From: Clostridium ihumii AP5
GTDB lineage: Bacteria > Bacillota > Clostridia > Clostridiales > Clostridiaceae
Assembly: GCF_000612845.1 (NCBI RefSeq)
Contig: NZ_CCAT010000062.1
Location: forward strand, 186,001 to 250,000
Reading direction: 5' to 3'
DNA length: 64,000 nucleotides
Shown here piece by piece: positions 34,758-44,161 of the stretch. The position numbers and the translations under genes were made by a program. Position 1 is the first letter of the stretch. Each line of letters opens with the position of its first letter. The notes beneath the pieces are model-generated. The model was not told the origin of the DNA, ran no database searches, and was given only the letters and a program-made list of their open reading frames with translations.

Positions 34758-35918
34758 TTGAAAATTAGTGAATTTGCTAAAAAGTCAGGGGTAACTGTAA
34801 AGACATTAATACACTATGAAAAAATAGGTCTTTTAAATCCAAGTGATAAAACAGAAGCAGGATATAGAATTTATACTGAAAAAGATTTTTTAACACTTCA
34901 ACAAATAATTACTTTAAAATTTATAGGACTTTCTTTGAATGAAATAAAAAATATTTTATATAATAATGAAGAAAATATAGAAGAGATGATTAAGTTTCAA
35001 AAGGAAGCCCTAGAAGAAAAAAGAAGACATTTAGATACAGTTATAGAAGTATTTTTAAAGGCTGAAGATAAAATTAGAAATACTGGACTTTTAGAAGTTG
35101 AAAATCTCATTGATATAATCAAGATAACAAATATAGAAAATAAGGTTAAAAAACAATACGAAAATTCAGAAAATTTTAAAAATAGACTTAGTCTTCATAG
35201 CTATAATATTAATAAAACACCATGGAATAGTTGGTGTTTTGCAAATATTGTTTTTAAAAATAATATGAAAGTATTAGAAATTGGTTGTGGTACAGGTAAA
35301 TTTTGGAGTGAAAACCAAGGAAATTTAAATAAAGATATAGAAATAGTACTATCAGATTATTCAAAAGGTATGTTGGACACTACTAGGGAAAACTTAATCA
35401 ATTTGAATAGAAATTTTATATATAATAATTTTAATGCAGAACATATACCATATGATGATGATAGTTTTGATATAATAATAGCGCAACATATGTTATATTT
35501 AATTCCTAATATAGATAAAGCTTTGTCAGAAATTAAAAGAGTTTTAAAAAAAGATGGAACATTTTATGTAACTACAAATTCTTGTGAAGCAATGAAAGAG
35601 CTAAATTCGCTAGTAGAAAAATTTGATGCATCTATGGGACTTCATAGTAATGGAATGTGTGAAAGATTTAATTTAGAAAATGGAAAAGATATTTTAAAAA
35701 ATCATTTTAAAGATACAGATGTTAAAGTTTTGAAAGGGAAAATTATAACTTCTGATGTAGAGGCAGTAGTTTCATATAAATCATCTAGTATAAAAGGTAC
35801 AGAAATTTTAAAAGGCAATAAGAAGAAGGAATTTACAGAATATATAAGGAGTTATGTGGACAAAAATGGGACTTTAGAAATAACTACTAAAGCAGGAATG
35901 TTTATATGTAAGAAATAA
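34758..35918 (+). CDS. MerR regulator fused to a SAM-dependent methyltransferase
   Basis: A 386-residue fusion. Residues 1-70 are a MerR winged helix (ISEFAKKSGVTVKTLIHYEK, GYRIYTEKD), and 71-130 its coiled-coil dimerisation helix. Residues 150-290 are a class I methyltransferase with VLEIGCGTGKF (172-182), IVLSDYS and FDIIIAQHMLYLIPN. Such fusions occur in clostridia and bacilli; the methyltransferase may serve as an effector or be sensed through its substrate. The start is TTG after GAGGGGGTGAT. Its own promoter has the MerR-type spacing, and a terminator follows the stop. Confidence 0.87.
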   Translation: MKISEFAKKSGVTVKTLIHYEKIGLLNPSDKTEAGYRIYTEKDFLTLQQIITLKFIGLSLNEIKNILYNNEENIEEMIKFQKEALEEKRRHLDTVIEVFLKAEDKIRNTGLLEVENLIDIIKITNIENKVKKQYENSENFKNRLSLHSYNINKTPWNSWCFANIVFKNNMKVLEIGCGTGKFWSENQGNLNKDIEIVLSDYSKGMLDTTRENLINLNRNFIYNNFNAEHIPYDDDSFDIIIAQHMLYLIPNIDKALSEIKRVLKKDGTFYVTTNSCEAMKELNSLVEKFDASMGLHSNGMCERFNLENGKDILKNHFKDTDVKVLKGKIITSDVEAVVSYKSSSIKGTEILKGNKKKEFTEYIRSYVDKNGTLEITTKAGMFICKK

Positions 35919-35950
35919 GAAAGGATGAGTTTATTCATCCTTTCTTTATT
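35919..35950 (+). terminator. Intrinsic terminator
   Basis: GAAAGGATGA pairs perfectly with TCATCCTTTC around a 6-nt loop; a T-rich tail follows. Confidence 0.9.
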
Positions 35951-36365
35951 TTTAGTATATATTAGTTATAAAAGTTCAAAAATTCAATTATTCTTATTTC
36001 AGTGATAAATATAGATATAAAATATTGTACAAGAATTAATAATGAAATATAAAACTGATGAAAACAATTCTTAGCTAGTCTCGCTTTTGAGGGTGTCCAA
36101 GTTTTGAAAGTAATAAATTAAAAGATGAAATTTGAACCATATAGTTTTTAGATTTTTTTATTCTTAAATATTATAAAAAATAAATTTAAAGGAAAATATA
36201 TGTTTAAATCAATGTAATTATTATAATAAAAGCGAAAAAGAAAGCTAATCAAATAATTTGAATAAAGAATAATTTGATTGTCAAAATAAAATAACATATA
36301 ATTAATTCATAGTAAATTTTAAAATAATGAATCATAACTCATGTGAGTTTTAGGAGGATTTTTAA
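35951..36365 (+). other. Intergenic region before degV with a short inverted repeat
   Basis: No ORF is supported. A slightly G+C-richer patch at about 36070-36100 is unlike its surroundings and may be a relic of something. AACTCA-TG-TGAGTT (36336-36349) is a perfect 6-bp inverted repeat just before the TAGGAGG ribosome binding site of the DegV gene and could be an operator or an RNA hairpin. Confidence 0.35.
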
Positions 36366-37235
36366 ATGAAAATAAAATTAATAACAGATTCAGCAAGTGA
36401 TTTACCATTAGAATTTGTAAAAGATAACGATATAGATTTTGTGCCTCTAGGAGTAAATATAGATGGAAATTTTATTTTGGATGATTTAGGTGAAAATTTT
36501 AAAATGGATGAATTTTATAGTTTAATTAGACAAGGTAAAATGCCATCAACATCTCAAGCGAATGTATTTGCATTTGAAGAAATTTTTGAAAAGTATGTAA
36601 AAGAAGGATATAAGATAATATATATAGGTTTATCTAGTGCTTTAAGTGGAACTTTTAATAGTTCGGTAATTGCTAGAAATAGTGTATTAGAAAAATATAA
36701 TGATGCAGATATATCGGTAATTGATTCTAAAAGTGTATCATTAGGAGAAGGACTTCTTGTTTATAAAGCATGTGAATTAATAAATAAAGGGCTAGATAAA
36801 GAGGAAATAGTTAAATTTATAGAAAATATTAAAGAAAAAGTTATACATTCAATTGTTGTTGATGATTTAGCTCATTTAAAAAGAGGTGGACGTATATCAG
36901 GTGCTACGGCTACAGTAGGTTCAATTTTAAATATTAAACCTACATTAACTCTTGATAATGAAGGAAAGGTAGTTGTAAAATCTAAAATTAAAGGAAAAAA
37001 GAAAGCAATAAAATACTTAGCTTCAGAAATTAAAGATAATGCTATAGATTTAGAAAATCAGACTATATTTATTTGCCATGCTGATTGTTTGACGGAGGCA
37101 GAAGAATTAAAGAATATAATTTTAGAAGAAAGTACTGTAAAAGATGTAATAATTAATTCAATAGGTGTAGTAATTGGAACACATGGAGGACCAGGAACTT
37201 TAGCAGCTGTATTTATAGGAAAAGAAAGAATTTAA
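36366..37235 (+). CDS. DegV family protein (fatty-acid-binding, FakB-like)
   Basis: A 289-residue protein of normal DegV length. The signature parts are ITDSASDLP at the N-terminus, MPSTSQANVFAFEEIF, GLSSALSGTFNSSV, and DDLAHLKRGGRISGATA. DegV/FakB proteins bind a fatty acid and present it to the kinase FakA for phosphorylation, feeding exogenous or recycled acyl chains into phospholipid synthesis. The kinase is not in the window; an acyl-ACP thioesterase that releases fatty acids lies elsewhere in it. Start at ATG after TAGGAGG. Confidence 0.9.
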   Translation: MKIKLITDSASDLPLEFVKDNDIDFVPLGVNIDGNFILDDLGENFKMDEFYSLIRQGKMPSTSQANVFAFEEIFEKYVKEGYKIIYIGLSSALSGTFNSSVIARNSVLEKYNDADISVIDSKSVSLGEGLLVYKACELINKGLDKEEIVKFIENIKEKVIHSIVVDDLAHLKRGGRISGATATVGSILNIKPTLTLDNEGKVVVKSKIKGKKKAIKYLASEIKDNAIDLENQTIFICHADCLTEAEELKNIILEESTVKDVIINSIGVVIGTHGGPGTLAAVFIGKERI

Positions 37236-37287
37236 GTTTTCATAAATAAACTATTACATAATTTATAAAGTGGATGTTTTGACTATG

Positions 37288-37320
37288 ATAGAAGCGTGAT
37301 AAAAATACGCTTCTATTTGT
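37288..37320. terminator. Bidirectional terminator between degV and msrA
   Basis: ATAGAAGCGT pairs perfectly with ACGCTTCTAT (37307-37316), overlapping the msrA stop codon. Confidence 0.88.
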
Positions 37321-37873
37321 ATATACTATAATAATCTTCGCCCCAATATTCTTTTATAAATTCATCTCTTCCTGATTTAGTACGATCTTTTTTATATTCC
37401 ACTTCATTTTTTATATAAAAATTTTGATGATATTCTTCAGCATTATAAAATTTAGAAAATGGAAGAATTTTAGTTACAATAGGTTTTTTAAATCTTTTTG
37501 AATTTTCAAGAGTTATTTTAGAATTTTCAGCTAAAGTTTTTTGATTTTTAGATGTATAAAATATGGCAGATCTATAAGATGAGCCTCTATCTTGAAATTG
37601 TCCTTCATCATCAGTTGGATCAATTTGGCGCCAAAAGGCATCTAATAGTTTTTCATATGAAATAATTTTAGGATTATACAAAATTTTAATAGCTTCATAA
37701 TGGCCAGAAACTTGAGACTTTACATCTTTATATGTTGGGTTTTCAAGAATGCCACCAGTATAACCAGATATAACTTCTATAATTCCATCTAAAACATCAA
37801 AGGGAGAAACCATACACCAAAAGCATCCACCAGCAAAAACAGCAATTTCATAGTTATTACTTAATTTATTCAT
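37313..37873 (-). CDS. msrA: Peptide-methionine (S)-S-oxide reductase MsrA
   Basis: A 186-residue MsrA. The catalytic motif is GGCFWC with nucleophile Cys17, followed by SGYTGG, GHYEAIKILYNP and the DDEGQFQDRGSSYRSAIFY signature. It reduces the S epimer of methionine sulfoxide in proteins. No MsrB domain is fused. The start is the internal ATG (complement of 37871-37873) that follows AAAGGA by 9 nt; the longer frame starts upstream of that site. It is monocistronic and convergent with degV. Confidence 0.93.
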   Translation of the reverse strand: MNKLSNNYEIAVFAGGCFWCMVSPFDVLDGIIEVISGYTGGILENPTYKDVKSQVSGHYEAIKILYNPKIISYEKLLDAFWRQIDPTDDEGQFQDRGSSYRSAIFYTSKNQKTLAENSKITLENSKRFKKPIVTKILPFSKFYNAEEYHQNFYIKNEVEYKKDRTKSGRDEFIKEYWGEDYYSIYK

Positions 37874-38182
37874 AAAATCATATCCTTTCAAATTCATAAA
37901 ATATACATTTATAATAACATGATAATGAATGTATATATACTTATTTTGTTAAATTTATAGTAGTATTTATAAAAATTTGATTATATAAAGTTTAGCTAGA
38001 ATTAATGCAAGAATATATTCAAAAACTTTCTTATTATGACAGTTTGAACAATTTTTATAGTAGAATTTATCTTAAAATGTAGCAAATATGTATATATTAC
38101 ATAAATTAAATTAGTAGGAAAATGATTTTAAAAAAATATTAAATTCATATATACATGATATTGGTATAGGGGGCGAAACTTC
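37874..38182. other. Divergent intergenic region between msrA and a small ORF
   Basis: About 310 bp, AT-rich. It must contain the msrA promoter (minus strand) and that of the small coiled-coil ORF (plus strand). No operator, repeat or structured RNA stands out. Confidence 0.4.
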
Positions 38183-38344
38183 ATGGATGAAAAAAGATTA
38201 GCTTTAAGTAGAAAAAGTGGAGAGATAACTAATTTATTGTATGCAATGATGTGTGTTGAAAGTGAAGATGAAAAACGTAAAATTTCTGAAAAAATAGATA
38301 AAGCTAAAATTGAATATGAAAATTTAAAAAAAGATGTTGAATAA
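38183..38344 (+). CDS. Small helical protein (53 aa)
   Basis: A 53-residue charged protein predicted to be almost entirely helical, with a coiled-coil-like C-terminus (KISEKIDKAKIEYENLKK) and one internal Cys. The ATG is preceded by AGGGGG about 9 nt upstream. A strong terminator immediately after the stop supports a real transcript. No family is recognised. Confidence 0.6.
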   Translation: MDEKRLALSRKSGEITNLLYAMMCVESEDEKRKISEKIDKAKIEYENLKKDVE

Positions 38345-38350
38345 ATTAGA

Positions 38351-38384
38351 AGAAGATGCTTAAAAGATGGCATCTTCTTTTAAT
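38351..38384 (+). terminator. Intrinsic terminator
   Basis: AGAAGATGC pairs perfectly with GCATCTTCT around a 10-nt loop, then TTTT. Confidence 0.88.
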
Positions 38385-38525
38385 ATTACAAGTTAATTAA
38401 ATAAATATAAATTTTTATATAAAAATGTACTAAATATATTTTGGATACATATATGAATAAATTCATACTTTAAGGTTGATAATGTAGATGATTTTGAAAT
38501 ATAATTTATATATTAGATAAATTTA

Positions 38526-38554
38526 TTGACTTTAAAGAGTATTAATAATATTAT
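38526..38554 (+). promoter_or_regulatory. SigA-type promoter of the DUF6398 gene
   Basis: TTGACT, a 17-nt spacer and TATTAT, about 55 bp upstream of the start codon at 38610. Confidence 0.65.
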
Positions 38555-38609
38555 AAGTAAATTAAATGAGTTTAAAGCAATTAGTTATTTTCAAAAGGAG
38601 AATTAAGTT

Positions 38610-39383
38610 ATGTCAGTTATACCAAAAGAAATTGAAGATAGATATTATAATATAATAGATTTAATAAAAAGTTTTTGTGATAGTTATTTAAATGATGAAT
38701 ATAAAAAACTTTGTATTAATTTATGTGAAGAAGTATGTAGAAAAAATCCTAAAGGAATTAGCAGAGGGAAAATAGATGTTTGGGCACCCTCTATAATACA
38801 TGTAGTTGGTAAAGTTAACTTTTTATTTGATCCAAGCGAAGCAATACATATAAAAGCTAAAGATTTATATTCTTATTTTAAGGTTAGTGGAAGTTCTGTA
38901 TCTTCTAAGTCTAATAATATATCAGATTTACTGGATATAACACCTTTAGACTTAAAGTGGACTATTCCTAGTAATTTAAGCAAAAACCCTTTAACTTGGC
39001 TTGTAAATTTGGATGGTTTTATAACCGATATAAGATATGTACCAAAAGAAATTCAAGAGAAAGCATTAAAAGATGGAATTATATCACATATACCAGAAGA
39101 GAAAGATATTAATAATGACGATATTACAATAGATATTGATGATGATGAGATTGATATAGAAAATTTATCAAGTGAAGATATAGAAGAATTCTTAGAATTA
39201 AATTCTCTTATAGAAATGCTAGATAATAATAATTTAGACAATATAATTAATAAGTGTCATTTATCTAAGATAAACAATTTAAGAGATATGGAAGAGATGT
39301 TAGATACATTAGAAGCAGAAGATGATGAATATGTTCCAATGCCTAAGTGCAAGATAATACCATTTCCCAGTAAGAAAAATTAA
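38610..39383 (+). CDS. DUF6398 domain-containing protein
   Basis: A 257-residue soluble protein. Residues 1-155 resemble DUF6398: IIDLIKSFCDSYLNDEYKKL, RGKIDVWAPSIIHVVGKVNF and YFKVSGSSVSSKSNNI, the last with a cyclin-like or HTH-like look, then NPLTWLVNLDGFITDIRYVP. The C-terminal 100 residues are very acidic with DID and DDDE runs. Molecular function is unknown. Start at ATG after AAAGGAG; it converges on cobO with a shared terminator. Confidence 0.65.
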   Translation: MSVIPKEIEDRYYNIIDLIKSFCDSYLNDEYKKLCINLCEEVCRKNPKGISRGKIDVWAPSIIHVVGKVNFLFDPSEAIHIKAKDLYSYFKVSGSSVSSKSNNISDLLDITPLDLKWTIPSNLSKNPLTWLVNLDGFITDIRYVPKEIQEKALKDGIISHIPEEKDINNDDITIDIDDDEIDIENLSSEDIEEFLELNSLIEMLDNNNLDNIINKCHLSKINNLRDMEEMLDTLEAEDDEYVPMPKCKIIPFPSKKN

Positions 39384-39391
39384 ATTTATAA

Positions 39392-39430
39392 AAAATATAA
39401 AGTGCTAGAGTTTCTAGCACTTTATATTTT
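39392..39430. terminator. Bidirectional terminator between the DUF6398 gene and cobO
   Basis: An 18-bp perfect stem (39392-39409 with 39413-39430) with a 3-nt loop and A/T tracts on both sides. Confidence 0.93.
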
Positions 39431-39944
39431 ATTTATCTATCCCATTTCTTGAAAGTACACCCTTATAATAATAATGTTTAACTTCAGTCATATCTGTAAC
39501 AAGATCTGCTAAATCAATTAACTCATCGGGTGCATATCTACCTGTTATTATAATTTCAGTATTTTCAGGTTTAAATTTTAAAACATTTAGTACATCATCT
39601 AATGTGAATAATTTAAAATACATTGCAATTGTAAGTTCATCTAGAACAACAACATCATAGGTATTATTTATAAGTATTTCTTTTATTTTAGATAAGCCTT
39701 CTTTAGCACTATCTATATCTTCTTGTTCTGGAGCTTTTGATATAAAACATCCTCTTCCAAATTGTTCGAATTTTATATTAGGCAAATAGTTTTCACAGTT
39801 TACTTCATTATATTTCATACCTTTAACAAATTGACCAAAGTATACTTTTTTCCCGGCACAAACAGCTCTCACAGCAAGTCCAACCGCTGCAGTAGTTTTT
39901 CCTTTTCCGTTTCCTGTGTATACATGAATATAACCTTTTTCCAT
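39429..39944 (-). CDS. cobO: Cob(I)yrinic acid a,c-diamide adenosyltransferase (CobO/BtuR/CobA type)
   Basis: A 171-residue P-loop adenosyltransferase. Walker A is GNGKGKTTA (11-19), then FGQFVKGMKYNE, the Walker B-like VVLDELTIAM, and the conserved TGRYAPDELIDLADLVTDM near the C-terminus. It transfers the 5'-deoxyadenosyl group of ATP to Co(I) corrinoids to make adenosylcobalamin. It stands alone, without other cobalamin genes or a cobalamin riboswitch, so it probably serves salvage. Start at ATG after GGAGATGA. Confidence 0.93.
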   Translation of the reverse strand: MEKGYIHVYTGNGKGKTTAAVGLAVRAVCAGKKVYFGQFVKGMKYNEVNCENYLPNIKFEQFGRGCFISKAPEQEDIDSAKEGLSKIKEILINNTYDVVVLDELTIAMYFKLFTLDDVLNVLKFKPENTEIIITGRYAPDELIDLADLVTDMTEVKHYYYKGVLSRNGIDK

Positions 39945-40105
39945 AGTAAATCATCTCCAATAAAATATGTTATAGTATAATTTTACTTTATATGAGATTT
40001 ATTGTCTATAATATTAATATGGAATACTTGCAATATAAAATTATATTGACAAAAATTCAAGTATAATTAATAATAAACTATAAATTTAAATATGAGGAGA
40101 GATAA

Positions 40106-40819
40106 ATGAAAAAAATTAGAGTTTTAATTCTAGCTATTTTTTTAACTATTTTTTTAGTAGGATGTGGAAAGGTAAATTTAACTACAGTAACAGAAATAAA
40201 TAAAGATGGTACTGGATTTATTATGGGAAAAATAAAATATGATAAGTATGTAAGCAAAGTTATAGATCCTATATTATCAAATGAAAAAGATATATCATCT
40301 CAAGGGTTTCAAGTTAAGAGATATGATGAAGATAATATGAAAGTAATAGAATACAAATATACTTTGTTTAATTTTGAAAAAGTACACAATAGAGAGAATA
40401 TAAAACAGTATATAGATTTACAAGAGAAAATAATCCCAGGTATATTAAAGAATAAAGTAGCATTAAATATAAAAGTTAATAAAAATATATTAAAAGATGC
40501 ATTAGCTCAAGTATCTAAGGATAATTATAATTTATTTACAAGTCAAGTAAGCAAAGTTATAAAAGATATAGATTATGAAAATGTAATAAAAGTTCCAGGT
40601 GCTATACTAGAAAGCAATTCTACAGAAATTGTTGATTCAAACACTGCTAAATGGAAGTATAAGCTAAGTGATATAGAAGATGGCACCGAGATGACCATTG
40701 TTTATGAACAACCTCAGTATCCATATATAATTTTACTCTATTTAGCAGTCATTATTATATTAATAGCTATCGTTAGTTACGTATATATAAGAAAGAAACA
40801 TGATAAAAAGACTTGTTAA
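40106..40819 (+). CDS. LppM-like/DUF3153-type lipoprotein with C-terminal TM helix
   Basis: A 237-residue protein. A type II signal peptide ends in LVGC with Cys20 lipidated. The ectodomain begins VNLTTVTEINKDGTGFI, the pattern of DUF3153/LppM lipoproteins. A C-terminal TM helix (about 207-229) is followed by a basic KKHDKK tail, so the protein is anchored at both ends. Function unknown. TTGACA at 40046 may be its -35. Start at ATG after GAGGAGAG. The terminator overlaps the stop codon. Confidence 0.7.
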   Translation: MKKIRVLILAIFLTIFLVGCGKVNLTTVTEINKDGTGFIMGKIKYDKYVSKVIDPILSNEKDISSQGFQVKRYDEDNMKVIEYKYTLFNFEKVHNRENIKQYIDLQEKIIPGILKNKVALNIKVNKNILKDALAQVSKDNYNLFTSQVSKVIKDIDYENVIKVPGAILESNSTEIVDSNTAKWKYKLSDIEDGTEMTIVYEQPQYPYIILLYLAVIIILIAIVSYVYIRKKHDKKTC

Positions 40820-40836
40820 TTGCAGGTCTTTTTTTA
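40805..40836 (+). terminator. Intrinsic terminator
   Basis: AAAAAGAC...GTCTTTTT with one internal mismatch, then a T run; it overlaps the preceding stop codon. Confidence 0.8.
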
Positions 40837-40903
40837 CTTTTAATGATATATTAGAAAACATATAATGTATAATATGTAATATATGTAAAAGGAGGGATTT
40901 AAT

Positions 40904-41449
40904 ATGAAGAGTTATCAAACGAATAGATTAATTTTAAAAGTTTTAGATGATTCAAATAGTTGTATTGTTACAGAATACATAAATAGAAATGTAGATTTTT
41001 TTAGTGATTTTGAACCATTGAGAGATAAAAAGTTTTATACTGAAAATTTTCAGAAAACTCAATTAAAAACTGATTTGAAATTTATTCAAGATAAGTTAAT
41101 GTTAAAGTTATGGATATTTAAAAAGGAAGATTTAAATAAAATAATAGGAGAAATTACATTTTATAATATAGTTCCATTTGCATTTTTATCTTGTCATGTT
41201 GTATATAAGTTAGATAAAGATGAAACAAATAAAGGATATATGACTGAAGCCTTAAAAAAAGGCATAGAAATTATGTTTAATGAGTATGGTATGCATAGAA
41301 TAGAGGCTTATATACGTGAAGAAAACACTTCATCTTTAAATTTATGCAAAAGATTAAACTTCATAAATGAAGGAATAGCACATAATTTTTTAGAGGTAAA
41401 TGGTGAATGGAAAGATCATGTTAGAATGGCTTTAATTAATGATATATAA
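40904..41449 (+). CDS. GNAT family N-acetyltransferase, RimJ/RimL type
   Basis: A 181-residue GNAT. The opening YQTNRLILKVLD and the motif A region VVYKLDKDETNKGYMTEALKKGI, followed by EAYIREENTSSLNLCKRLNF, are characteristic of RimJ/RimL-like enzymes that acetylate ribosomal or other protein N-termini, or small amines. The acceptor is unknown. Start at ATG after AAAGGAGGG. A small membrane protein gene follows 24 bp later. Confidence 0.85.
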   Translation: MKSYQTNRLILKVLDDSNSCIVTEYINRNVDFFSDFEPLRDKKFYTENFQKTQLKTDLKFIQDKLMLKLWIFKKEDLNKIIGEITFYNIVPFAFLSCHVVYKLDKDETNKGYMTEALKKGIEIMFNEYGMHRIEAYIREENTSSLNLCKRLNFINEGIAHNFLEVNGEWKDHVRMALINDI

Positions 41450-41473
41450 AGAATTATAAGTGTGGGGGAGTTT

Positions 41474-41773
41474 ATGTTAACAAAGATAATTTCATCAATA
41501 GTAATTATAATTAGTATGGGGGTATGTTATACATTGAAAAATAATGAGCTTTTAGAAGTTTGTCTTTTAGGAGTTAATCCTATAATCTTTTTGACACAAG
41601 GAGTTTATATATCTAGAAATACTAAAAATGGACTAATTAGTCTAATTTTATCTATGACAACATATATTATGTTATCTTATTTTTTAAAATTAGAGTTTAT
41701 AAGATATTTAATTTTTTATTTAGTTATTTTAGTTATAGCTTTTATATGTAAGAAAGATATTAAAATTAATTAA
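41474..41773 (+). CDS. Hypothetical membrane protein (99 aa, three to four TM)
   Basis: A 99-residue hydrophobic protein. The ATG is used because GGGGGAG sits just before it; the alternative GTG at 41462 is part of that purine-rich stretch. Hydrophobic segments are at about 5-20, 30-45, 52-68 and 75-92, and the C-terminus is KKDIKIN. No family recognised. It may be co-transcribed with the GNAT gene. Confidence 0.55.
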   Translation: MLTKIISSIVIIISMGVCYTLKNNELLEVCLLGVNPIIFLTQGVYISRNTKNGLISLILSMTTYIMLSYFLKLEFIRYLIFYLVILVIAFICKKDIKIN

Positions 41774-42009
41774 TATTAACAAAAACTTAATAAAGTATAG
41801 TTCTATAAATACGAAGGTTAAAAAGATATATGTAATTTTAGAATTTCAAAAATTTGTTATAATGGAGTGTGATATATAATTAATAAGGAATGGTAATTAT
41901 TATAATAATAAATTTATATTATGAAAAATTAAAGTAACCGATTATTATAAGTTTTATTATATGTATTAATTTTACATAAGAAAAGATATTTAACATTGAG
42001 GTGAAAAAT

Positions 42010-44025
42010 TTGAAAAACAAAAGATTAACACTTAGAAAAGAAATTATAAGAATGGCAATGATTGTTTCTATAATACCTATTATATTAGTAAATGTTATAA
42101 CATTGTATTCTGTAAGAAATAATGTAAAAAATGAAATTGAGAATGCAAGTCTTTATGAATTAAATGTTATAAATGAATCAATAAGTTCATTTTATAATTC
42201 AGTAAAACAAGACTTAAACTTTTTAACTGATGATGCAAATGCTAAAGGATCATTAGAAAATAAATTTAATGAAAGAAGCTGGTTTGAAAAAACACTTGCT
42301 AGCTATTTAAAAAATAGGGAACACATTTTATCAGTATACATAGCATTAGAAGATGGATATATAGTAGATTTACCTGATAATTTTGCAATTAAAAATAATT
42401 TTGATTTTAAATCAACTAAATGGTATCAAGATGCAATAAACAATAAAGATTCTGTATGTTTAACTGATCCATATAAAGATAATATAACAGGAAAATTTGT
42501 AACAACATATTCAAAAGCAATTATAGGTAATAGTGGAAATGTTATAGGTGTAATAGCTATAGATCAAGATATAGATAATTTAAATGAAAAACTTGATACA
42601 GGATCAGAAGAATTTAAATCCATGCTTATTTCTAGAGAAGGGTTAATTGTTTCTGCTACTGACAATGAATTTATAGGAAGTGATTCAAGTGAAAAACCTT
42701 GGATAAATGAATTGTTATCTATAGAAAATAACAGTTTAGAAACTGTATCTATTGATGGAACAAATTATGTGGTTTCAACACAAAAACTTAATACCTCTAA
42801 TTTAATTTTAGTTAATATGACAACTAATAGATACATATTAGATAAAGAAATTAGTCAAATAGCACCATTTGCTATATTATTTGTCCTAATTTTGATAATT
42901 GTTTTTATAGTATCAAGAAAGATTTCTTCAGGAATATCAAAAGGAATTTCAGATTCTGTTCATATACTTGAAAAAATTAAAGATGGTGACTTTACAGAAA
43001 AAGCAGAAGTAAATAGTAAATATAATGTAGAGGTTTTAGCTATAGTTGAAGCAGTAAATTTACTTATAGATGATATGGCTAATGTACTGAATGGTGTAAA
43101 AGCATCATCTAATGAAGTTAAAGCTGGTGCAGAAAATTTATATTCTATAATGCTTGAATCTAGTGAAAGAAGTGAAGAGGTTGCAAATGCAGTTCAACAA
43201 ATTTCACAAGGAGCAAATGAGCAAGCTGAAAGATTAGATGAAAGTGTAAGAAATACACAAATGTTTGGTGTGGAATTAGATAAATCATTACTAAGTGCTA
43301 AAAATATGCTAAGCATTTCAGAAAAAGTTGAAGATGCTTCAATTGAGGGTACTTCAGCAATAAATACTTTAATAAATAATTATACAAAGAATGAAAAATC
43401 TAATAATCATATAGCAAGTAAAATAGAAAATTTAAAACAAAATTCAAATGAAATAGGTAAAATAATAGATGTAATTGAATCTATAGCAGAAGAAACAAAT
43501 TTACTATCGTTAAATGCAAGTATAGAGGCTGCAAGAGCTGGTGAACAAGGAAGAGGCTTTGCAGTTGTAGCAGAAGAAGTTAGAAAACTTGCAGATCAAT
43601 GTGCTCATTCAGCTAAAGATATATATGCAGTAATTGAAAAAATTAAAAATGATATAGTATCACTTAATAAGGAAATGGAGAGTAATAAATCACTTAACGA
43701 GGTTACAAATGAAAGTGTAAGAATAACAGAAGATAAATTTAACTTAATTGTTTCAAACATTAAAGAACTTAAAGAAAGCATAGTAGAAGTGGATAGTTCA
43801 TTATTAAGTATTGAAACAAGTAAAGATGATTTAAGTAAAAAAATATTAGAAGTATCATCCATTTCTGAGGAAACAGCAGCCACATCTGAAGAAGTTAGTG
43901 CTTCATCTGATGAACAAGCTAGAGGAATTGATGAAGTTTCAAGTGAAGCTATGAAATTAAAAGAGTATGCAGAGTATTTAAATTCATTAATTGAAAAGTT
44001 TAATATAGAAGATACTACAACTTAA
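42010..44025 (+). CDS. Methyl-accepting chemotaxis protein with dCache sensor
   Basis: A 671-residue receptor. The start is TTG 6 nt after GAGGTG; the GTG at 42001 is within the ribosome binding site. TM1 is near 13-35, an extracellular dCache-like domain spans 38-275 (W-Y-Q-D in [11 protein letters not shown], then [20 protein letters not shown]), and TM2 is near 280-303, followed by HAMP. The signalling domain contains the invariant hairpin tip [20 protein letters not shown] and [15 protein letters not shown]. It relays ligand occupancy to CheA. The ligand is unknown; dCache domains often bind amino acids. Confidence 0.92.
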   Translation: MKNKRLTLRKEIIRMAMIVSIIPIILVNVITLYSVRNNVKNEIENASLYELNVINESISSFYNSVKQDLNFLTDDANAKGSLENKFNERSWFEKTLASYLKNREHILSVYIALEDGYIVDLPDNFAIKNNFDFKSTKWYQDAINNKDSVCLTDPYKDNITGKFVTTYSKAIIGNSGNVIGVIAIDQDIDNLNEKLDTGSEEFKSMLISREGLIVSATDNEFIGSDSSEKPWINELLSIENNSLETVSIDGTNYVVSTQKLNTSNLILVNMTTNRYILDKEISQIAPFAILFVLILIIVFIVSRKISSGISKGISDSVHILEKIKDGDFTEKAEVNSKYNVEVLAIVEAVNLLIDDMANVLNGVKASSNEVKAGAENLYSIMLESSERSEEVANAVQQISQGANEQAERLDESVRNTQMFGVELDKSLLSAKNMLSISEKVEDASIEGTSAINTLINNYTKNEKSNNHIASKIENLKQNSNEIGKIIDVIESIAEETNLLSLNASIEAARAGEQGRGFAVVAEEVRKLADQCAHSAKDIYAVIEKIKNDIVSLNKEMESNKSLNEVTNESVRITEDKFNLIVSNIKELKESIVEVDSSLLSIETSKDDLSKKILEVSSISEETAATSEEVSASSDEQARGIDEVSSEAMKLKEYAEYLNSLIEKFNIEDTTT

Positions 44026-44060
44026 TTAGATGAGTTTAACAAAAATTAAGTATTGATGAG

Positions 44061-44093
44061 AAGTGAGTTTACTAAAAGTGAACTCACTTTTTA
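44061..44093 (+). terminator. Intrinsic terminator of the chemotaxis receptor gene
   Basis: AAGTGAGTTTACT pairs with AGTGAACTCACTT, one G-T pair, loop AAA, then TTTT. Confidence 0.9.
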
Positions 44094-44161
44094 ACTTGGA
44101 CAAATAGGTATAAGGTGATATATTTATATATAGGTTAATTTTGTAAAAACGAGGTGAACAG

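Noticed and set aside
36066-36105. Transposase relic before degV
   Set aside because: The patch is only about 40 bp and slightly richer in G+C; no motif of an insertion sequence could be recognised in any frame.
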